Assembly (NCBI GenBank): GCA_005776735.1
Contig: SXOM01000254.1
Span: 1-6,963, forward strand
Length of the DNA stretch: 6,963 nucleotides
Direction: 5' to 3'
From: Pseudomonadota bacterium
GTDB lineage: Bacteria; Myxococcota_A; UBA796; SXON01
The position numbers and the translations under genes were made by a program. The notes under the pieces were generated by a model. That model was not told the origin of the DNA. It saw nothing but the letters and a program-made list of their open reading frames with translations, and ran no database searches. Position 1 is the stretch's first letter, and each line of letters starts with the position of its first letter. Positions 1 through 5,169 of the stretch are shown here, in pieces.

Positions 1-1900
1 CGGGCGGTGAGCGTCTTCTGCACCACTTCGGTGCACCAGGTGGACGGATCGGTGGGGTCGTACACGGCAGGATCATCCTTACAACCATCCACTTCGCACA
101 CAGCCCCGGTGCCGTAGCCGTCGCGGATCGTCACCTCGAGGCCATCGACGAAGTTGACGTGGACTTCGCCCAGCTCCTCCCAGGTGACGATGCCGTCACC
201 GGCGCTCGGCGTGGTCTCGTCCCAATCGCCGACCACCTCGGAGCAGGTGGACGGCAGGCTGTACGCTGCGGTGGCCGAGGTCGAGCCGTGGACGTGTGCG
301 CCCGTCGCGTGCTCGGGGGCGCCGCCGGCCACGTCCTGCCAGGGGCTGTTCTGCGTGTATCCGGGTGCCAGCGCGGCACCGAACTGCGCGCTCACCACGC
401 GCGACGGGTACTGGTAGAGCTGCGCGGGTACGGTCATGCCGGTGTGGACGTCCAACGACGTCTTGCCGCCGCTGAGCACGGCCACGGCACCGCGGGCGGC
501 GTCGGCCCCCGGGCGCCCGACCGCGAGCTCCTCCAGCAAGGAGGCTTCGTTGTTCAGCGCACCACGGCCATCGACCGCTTGGTAGTTTCCTACGGCCACC
601 GCAGCGCCGAACCGCTCGTCGGTGGCCGGGTAGACCACGCCGTAGGGGTTGGTGAAGCAGTCGATGGCGCCGAGCGCGAGCCCCGACGGGTCCGTCGCAG
701 AGGGGATGAGGTGGAAGACGCACACCCCGCCGGTGCGGGTGGTGGTGCCGTTGAGCAGGTGGCCGGGTGCGCCGACCACCAGCTCGGCGGCCGGCCAGGG
801 GCTACTGTCCGGGCCGCGTAGCAGGTTCCCAGCCGCCAGCGCCGAGCCGAACTCGTCGGCCTCGTTTGGTGCGGCCGGCGCCAGGAGCGCGTGACCATCC
901 AGGATCAGCGCCGCGGCGCCGTAGGCGCCGTAGCCCAGGTTCTTGTACACGTGAACCCGCCCGGAAGGATCGCCGCCCGTGCCCACCGGCGCGCCGACGG
1001 CGACGTCCACCAGGCCGTCGCCGTCGAAGTCGGCGGCCGCCACCGCCTCGCCAAAGCGCGCCGTCGACGACCCGGCGAATTCCCTCGCGAAGATGAACGG
1101 ATCGGGCATACCGCGTACCACGCGGTATGCCACTGCCGTACCGTTGCCGGGCGCCCCCACGATGAGGTCGGAGGGCTGGCGCGGCGCCACCTCCCAGGGG
1201 TTGGTGAGGACGGGGGGGCGCGGCGCGGTCGCCAGGCTGTACCCGAACTGCGCACCGATCGGGTAGCTGGCGGGCGGGGCCACGAGGCCCCCGTAGGCAT
1301 AGGCACCATTGACCGTGCCCTGGGGCTCGAACCACTGGACCAGCCCCTTGGTCGACTCGTCGTTGGCCAGGTCGGGCGCGCCGACGGCGAGCTCCTCACC
1401 GCACGCGTTGTAGAACGCGCCCACGCTGTGACACTCGCGAGCATCCACCGGGATGACGGCGGCGCCGAAGTGGCGCGTGGTCGGGATGGTACCGCCCGTC
1501 TGCGGCGTGAGCGTCTGGTTGAGCGGGCTGGCGGTGTCGACCTCGCCCGTAGAGAGGTCGATCGCACTTACGTACACCCGTGAGTCGGTCGCGAACGGGT
1601 CACCGGGCGCGCCGCTGACCAGGAGCCGGCTCGTATTCTCGAAGCCCGGCGACGCGCCGTAGGACGCGATGGCCACCGAGGTCCCCACCCGCCGGTCGGT
1701 CGTGGTGGAGGGAGTGAACGCCATCACTTCGGCGGGCTGGCAGACCATGTGGTCCGTCGAGGGCGGCGCGAAGCTGAAGCCGTAGTCAACGCACGCCGTC
1801 AGCGCCAGGAGCGCCGCGGGTGACCAAACCCGATGTGGAGTGAGCCGCCGCGGCGCGTGCGCGTGTCGGTCGAGGGGGGGGGGGGGGGCCGGAACAACAT
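1..1900 (-). CDS. FG-GAP repeat (integrin-alpha-like propeller) lipoprotein; 3' end outside window, start out of frame at C15 tract
   Basis: The frame is open from 1904 to the window edge, giving 597 residues after the lipobox cysteine (codon 1791-1793; ALLALTAC). Seven FG-GAP units follow, each F/VG..hA, a loop and a V.GAP strand: near 1603-1689, 1374-1472, 1146-1252, about 985-1061, 762-854, 507-614 and 315-386. This number suits one complete seven-bladed propeller like the integrin alpha head. Only blade four has a canonical calcium loop, DFDGDGLVD (1005-1031). After it come an EF-hand-like loop (174-227) and a cysteine-bearing stretch (CEVDGC, TWC) that continues past position 1. A surface or outer-membrane adhesion or binding role is inferred from the family. 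The frame has no ATG, GTG or TTG before the cysteine. The ATG at 1900 with its Shine-Dalgarno is one base out of frame because of the C15 run, so the span given assumes a length change there. If read strictly as written, the first in-frame ATG is at 1748, inside the mature protein. Confidence 0.88.
1105..1131. repeat. Perfect 12-bp inverted repeat with 3-base loop inside the FG-GAP gene
   Basis: GGCATACCGCGT, loop ACC, ACGCGGTATGCC. The arms pair without mismatch. It lies in the coding region between blades three and four, encoding AYRVVRGMP. No T-run follows on either strand, so it is not a standard intrinsic terminator. It could be a protein-binding palindrome, an mRNA hairpin or coincidence. 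Confidence 0.8.
1874..1888. repeat. Homopolymer of 15 G (C15 in the mRNA of the FG-GAP gene)
   Basis: An uninterrupted run of 15 identical bases, codons 5 to 9 counted from the ATG at 1900. At 15 the ATG frame ends at a TGA (1799-1801) after 33 codons; at 14 it also reaches a stop near the lipobox; at 13 or 16 it runs into the lipoprotein signal and FG-GAP domain. The next longest G run I noticed is 7 bases (1212-1218). Long C/G tracts in this position are the classic substrate for slipped-strand phase variation, and they are also prone to sequencing and assembly length errors. Confidence 0.9.
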
Positions 1901-1904
1901 CAAC

Positions 1905-1911
1905 TCACCTC
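1905..1911 (-). promoter_or_regulatory. Shine-Dalgarno for the ATG at 1900
   Basis: The coding strand reads GAGGTGA, with 7 bases between GAGG and the ATG. This is the best ribosome-binding match in the lower half of the window and the main reason for taking the ATG at 1900, upstream of the C15 tract, as the intended start of the FG-GAP lipoprotein despite the frame mismatch. Confidence 0.65.
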
Positions 1912-1960
1912 GCGTTCGACTCGTATCCGACGCCGTCGGCACGCGCAAGCACGCGCCCGC

Positions 1961-2689
1961 CTACTCCTTCGAAGCGTACCCGACCTGCTCGTAGCGGTGC
2001 TCGAGCACCTCGACGTAGTCCATCGCCCCGGGCGAGGGGTCGGCCGCGTAGGCCGCGCGCGCCAGGCGCATCGCCTCGTCGAGGTTGCCGGCCCGCTCGG
2101 CCGCGACCGCGTCGTTGTGGAGCTGACGCGAGGTGCCGGGCTCGGGGTCGGGGAAGACCGTGCGCCGGATGGTCTCCGGCAGCGGGACGAGGTTCTGTAC
2201 GAGTTGATCGGCGACGTCCTCGGCGAGGCGGTCGCGGAGCACGGGCGTACCCGGGATGTCGAGATCGCCCGAGGCGACCCACGGGCCGCGTTGGTCGCGC
2301 TCGGAGGTGGCCGTGAACTTGACCGGATCGAGGCCCGGGGTCTGCACCTCGAGCACCCCCTTGGCCCAGCCGTGCAGCGTGTAGCGCCGCCGCTCGAAGT
2401 AGACGGCGTTGCCGTACCCGAGGCCGGGGTAGTTGCCCTCGACGTCGACCTGGGTGGTGACGAGGTCGTCGCAGCCCTGCACGAACAGGCGCTGGGTGGC
2501 GTCGGGCCTGACCTCGACCCCCGGGCGGCTGCCGAGCGCGTCGATCACCGCTTCGGCGAGGGGGCGACACGCTTCTTCCATCGCGACCACCGCCACGGTG
2601 GTCGTCGGCGCGGGGTAGCGCGCGGCGTACTGCTCCGTCCAGGAGACCTGGTGGACGCAGCCGATCGCGAAGAGCAGCACCATCATCAT
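1961..2689 (-). CDS. Putative lipoprotein with C-terminal TPR-like hairpin, function unknown
   Basis: A 242-residue protein not matched to a named family. It starts MMMVLLFAIGC, a very short hydrophobic stretch ending in a possible lipobox cysteine at residue 11, so the mature protein is probably lipid-anchored in the periplasm or outer membrane. Residues 30-180 are predicted alpha/beta: TTTVAVVAMEEACRPLAEAV, then a strand-rich part (RRRYTLHGWAKGVLEVQ, PVKFTATSERD), then a helix rich in leucine and valine. Residues 189-219 (DAVAAERAGNLDEAMRLARA, then AYAADP) fit one tetratricopeptide hairpin. A distant resemblance to DUF6340-like lipoproteins, which share a strand domain followed by TPR-like helices, is a guess. 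The annotated ATG, one of three in a row, has no basic residue after it and no convincing Shine-Dalgarno; no ATG, GTG or TTG lies upstream before the GNAT stop. It follows the GNAT gene by 57 bases and may share its transcript. Confidence 0.8.
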   Translation of the reverse strand: MMMVLLFAIGCVHQVSWTEQYAARYPAPTTTVAVVAMEEACRPLAEAVIDALGSRPGVEVRPDATQRLFVQGCDDLVTTQVDVEGNYPGLGYGNAVYFERRRYTLHGWAKGVLEVQTPGLDPVKFTATSERDQRGPWVASGDLDIPGTPVLRDRLAEDVADQLVQNLVPLPETIRRTVFPDPEPGTSRQLHNDAVAAERAGNLDEAMRLARAAYAADPSPGAMDYVEVLEHRYEQVGYASKE

Positions 2690-2746
2690 GAAGTGTAGAC
2701 CAATTCCGAGGCGGCGGCGTGCAGAAGCTGCGCAGAGCCGTCGGGC

Positions 2747-3244
2747 TCACGGGGCGCGGCGGGTGTACCACTCCTGGACCACGCCGCCGACCTCGACGGT
2801 ACCCATGTGGGCGAAGCCGAGCCGCGCGGCGAGGCGTTGGCTCGCGTCGTTCGCGGGCCGGATGAGCGCGTTGACGACGCCGTAGCCGAGGTGCGCGAAG
2901 CCGTACTCCAGGGCTGCGCCGGCCGCCTCGGTGGCGAGCCCCCGACCCCAGACCGGCACGCCGAAGGTCCACCCCACCTCGGGCACCCCGAGGTAGGGCT
3001 CGGCGCGAAAGCCCACCCAGCCGACCACGCGCCCCTCCAGCGTGGCGGCCCACCAGCCGCGCCCCTGCTCCGCCCACTGGCGCTCCAACCGCTCCACCGT
3101 GCGCACGCACGCCTCCCACCCGAGCGGCTGACCGTCGCCGATGTGGCGCATCACCCGCACGTCGGCGCACACCTCCGCGAACGCGGCGACGTCCTCGTGG
3201 GTGATGGGGCGCAGCACGAGCCGGGCGGTGTGGAGCCGGACCAT
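2747..3244 (-). CDS. GNAT family N-acetyltransferase, RimJ/RimL type
   Basis: A 165-residue acetyl-CoA-dependent acetyltransferase. The opening LHTARLVLRPITHEDVAAF is the usual start of the RimJ/RimL-like subfamily (Acetyltransf_3), which modifies protein N-termini or small amines; the substrate cannot be told from the sequence. Motif A with the acetyl-CoA pyrophosphate loop is WGRGLATEA at 99-107, preceded by the beta strand VGWTFGV. Motif B is NDASQRLAARLGF at 132-144 with the typical Asn and Ser, and the protein ends at QEWYTRR. Length is normal for a single-domain GNAT. The same frame stays open far upstream into parE, but that stretch is antisense-like low-complexity sequence; the ATG at 3244, directly before the family's first conserved residues, is the sensible start. 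It lies 8 bases after the parE stop with no clear Shine-Dalgarno, so translation is probably coupled to parE. It looks like an operon passenger rather than a topoisomerase partner. Confidence 0.92.
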   Translation of the reverse strand: MVRLHTARLVLRPITHEDVAAFAEVCADVRVMRHIGDGQPLGWEACVRTVERLERQWAEQGRGWWAATLEGRVVGWVGFRAEPYLGVPEVGWTFGVPVWGRGLATEAAGAALEYGFAHLGYGVVNALIRPANDASQRLAARLGFAHMGTVEVGGVVQEWYTRRAP

Positions 3245-3252
3245 GCCGCAGT

Positions 3253-5166
3253 CTACACGTCGAGGTCGTCGATCTCGGGGCCCGCGTCCATGATGGCCTG
3301 GTAGCGGGGCGCGGCGTCCTTCCCCATCAGGTCGGCGATGAGCTGGTCGGTGGCCACCGCCTGGCCGTCGGGGACGGTGACCCGCAACAACCGACGCTTC
3401 TTGGGGTCGAGCGTGGTGTCGTACAGCACCTTGGGCGGCATCTCGCCCAAGCCCTTGAACCGGCTGATCTCCGCCTTGTCGCGCTGGCCGGCGGAGAGGC
3501 GGCCGAGGATGCGCTCCTTCTCGCGGTCGTCGCCCGCCCAGTGCGTCGTGTGGCCCACCTCGATGCGGTACAGCGGCGGTTGCGCGATGTACAGGTAGCC
3601 GCCGGCGATGAGCTCGGGCATGTACCGGTAGAAGAACGTGAGCAACAACGTGGCGATGTGGTGCCCGTCGACGTCGGCGTCCATCAACAGGACGATCCGG
3701 TGGTAGCGGAGGCGGTCCTTGGTGAAGTCCTTGCCGATGCCACAGCCGAGCGCGCTGACGATGTCGGAGAGCTCCTTGTTCTCCAGGAGCTTCTTGAGCG
3801 AGGCCTGCTCGGTGTTGAGGACCTTGCCGCGCAGCGGCAGGATGGCCTGGTTCTCGCGGTCCCGGCCCTGCTTCGCGGACCCACCGGCGCTGTCGCCTTC
3901 GACGATGAACAGCTCGCTGTCGCTCGGGTCGTTGCTGGAACAGTCGGCGAGCTTGCCCGGCAGGTTGAGCCGGTTGTTGACCGGCGACTTGCGCCGCACC
4001 TGCTCCTCGGCGCTGCGGCTGGCCAACCGCGCCCGCGCAGCCTGGATGACCCGGTTCACCACCAGGTCGGCGATCGTACGGTTGGAGTTGAGGAACTGTT
4101 CCAACGCCCCGCGGATGGCGCCCTCGACGATGCCGCGCATCTCGGGGTTGTTCAGCTTGTCCTTGGTCTGCCCCTGGAACTGCGGCTCGGCGAGAAAGAC
4201 GCTGGTGACACACACGATCCCCTCGCGGATGTCTTCCGCGGTGAGCACCAGGCCGCGCGGCTGGAGCTCGTGGGTGTCGATGTAGGTTCGGACCGCACGG
4301 GTAACGGCGTCGCGAGATCCTTGCTCATGCGTACCGCCCATGCCGGTGGGGATGCCGTTGGCGTAGGACGCGAACAGCTCCCGCGTGCCGTCGGTCCACA
4401 ACAGCGCCAGCTCGATGCGTACGCCGTTCTGCTTCTGGACGTAGAACGGTTCGGGCACGAGCGCGTTGCGCGCGTTGCGCTTGCTGAGCGTGAGCGCCCA
4501 GTCGCGGATGCCGCCGTCGTGTTTGAACTCTTCGCTGGTGCCGGACATCTCGTCCTTGAGCACGATGCGAAGCCCACGGTGGATGTAGCTGACCACCTCG
4601 AGCCGCTCCCGGACGCGGTCGGACTCGAAGGTGAGGTCGCCGAAAACCTCGGTGTCCGGCCGGAACTTGATGGTGGTGCCAGTACCCCGGGCTTCGCCCA
4701 CCTTGTCGAGCCCGCCGCGCACCTTGCCGCGCCGGAAGGCCATCCGGTACTCGGTGCCGCCGCGCTTGACCGTGGCCACGAGCTCTTCCGACAGCGCGTT
4801 GACCACGCTCGAGCCCACGCCGTGCAGGCCGCCCGAGGCCGAGTACGCCTTGTTGTCGAACTTCCCGCCCGCGTGGAGCGTGCACAGGATGACCTCGAGC
4901 GTGGGCCGCTTCACCTTGGGGTGGATGTCGACCGGGATGCCGCGGCCGTCGTCGCTCACGGTGGCTGAGCGCCCGTCGGCGTGGAGCGTGACCTGGATGG
5001 TCGTGGCGTGGCCGTTCATCGCCTCGTCGACGCTGTTGTCGACGATCTCCCAGAGCAGGTGGTGGTAGCCGTCGGCGCCGGTGCCGCCGATGTCCCTGCC
5101 CGGCCGCTTGCGCCCCGGCTCGAGCCCCTCGAGCACCTGGATGTCGCTGCCGCTGTATTCGGCCAT
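3253..5166 (-). CDS. parE: DNA topoisomerase IV subunit B (ParE), ATPase and TOPRIM subunit
   Basis: Complete 637-residue ATPase subunit that partners ParC. ATP binding closes its N-terminal gate and the TOPRIM metal site assists DNA cleavage. The GHKL ATPase domain shows the catalytic Glu40 and Asn44 in EIVDNSVDEA, DDGRGIP at 72-78, HAGGKFD at 98-104 and the glycine lid GGLHGVG at 112-118. The transducer domain carries the ATP-sensing QTK at 333-335. TOPRIM has EGDSA at 423-427 and DADVD at 496-500, followed by RFKGLGEM and a normal C-terminus. There is no large TOPRIM insertion, so the length is ordinary. The ATG follows AAGGGGAGG with 8 bases from GGAGG to the start, 3 bases after the parC stop. 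Oddity: the normally near-invariant VRKRPGMYIG reads GRKRPGRDIG (residues 18-27), three changes each explained by one T-to-G. GyrB is the alternative, but pairing with a ParC-like subunit and the MDADVDGHHI form favour ParE. Confidence 0.95.
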   Translation of the reverse strand: MAEYSGSDIQVLEGLEPGRKRPGRDIGGTGADGYHHLLWEIVDNSVDEAMNGHATTIQVTLHADGRSATVSDDGRGIPVDIHPKVKRPTLEVILCTLHAGGKFDNKAYSASGGLHGVGSSVVNALSEELVATVKRGGTEYRMAFRRGKVRGGLDKVGEARGTGTTIKFRPDTEVFGDLTFESDRVRERLEVVSYIHRGLRIVLKDEMSGTSEEFKHDGGIRDWALTLSKRNARNALVPEPFYVQKQNGVRIELALLWTDGTRELFASYANGIPTGMGGTHEQGSRDAVTRAVRTYIDTHELQPRGLVLTAEDIREGIVCVTSVFLAEPQFQGQTKDKLNNPEMRGIVEGAIRGALEQFLNSNRTIADLVVNRVIQAARARLASRSAEEQVRRKSPVNNRLNLPGKLADCSSNDPSDSELFIVEGDSAGGSAKQGRDRENQAILPLRGKVLNTEQASLKKLLENKELSDIVSALGCGIGKDFTKDRLRYHRIVLLMDADVDGHHIATLLLTFFYRYMPELIAGGYLYIAQPPLYRIEVGHTTHWAGDDREKERILGRLSAGQRDKAEISRFKGLGEMPPKVLYDTTLDPKKRRLLRVTVPDGQAVATDQLIADLMGKDAAPRYQAIMDAGPEIDDLDV

Positions 5167-5169
5167 GGG

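Noticed and set aside
159..821. 220-codon plus-strand frame
   Set aside because: Antisense to the FG-GAP gene, whose repeats are unmistakable on the minus strand.
1212..1218. Run of 7 G in the FG-GAP gene as a possible second slippage site
   Set aside because: The FG-GAP frame continues correctly on both sides and the length is ordinary for this base composition.
2584..2604. 9-bp inverted repeat CGACCACCG/CGGTGGTCG with 3-base loop
   Set aside because: It arises from a run of Thr and Val codons (ACC ACC GTG GCG GTG GTC) in the lipoprotein gene and is easily explained by coding bias.
2690..2746. Possible terminator or promoter between the GNAT and lipoprotein genes
   Set aside because: No stem followed by a T-run and no convincing -35/-10 pair could be found.
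1905..3170. 421-codon minus-strand frame across the lipoprotein and GNAT genes
   Set aside because: It overlaps two better-supported genes in a different frame and is arginine-rich shadow sequence.
2747..4213. 488-codon minus-strand frame that could be read as a long protein fused to the GNAT domain
   Set aside because: The first 323 codons overlap parE in another frame and are low-complexity Arg/Gly/Pro-rich; only the last 165 codons are the real acetyltransferase.
4461..4478. Two tandem copies of GCGCGTTGC within parE
   Set aside because: Encodes a short RNARNA-type repeat in a variable loop and keeps the frame; too short to mean more.
3541..4968. 475-codon plus-strand open frame
   Set aside because: It lies wholly antisense to the conserved parE; its composition (Val, Ala, Asp, Glu, His rich) is what the complement of GC-rich codons gives and it has no recognisable domain.
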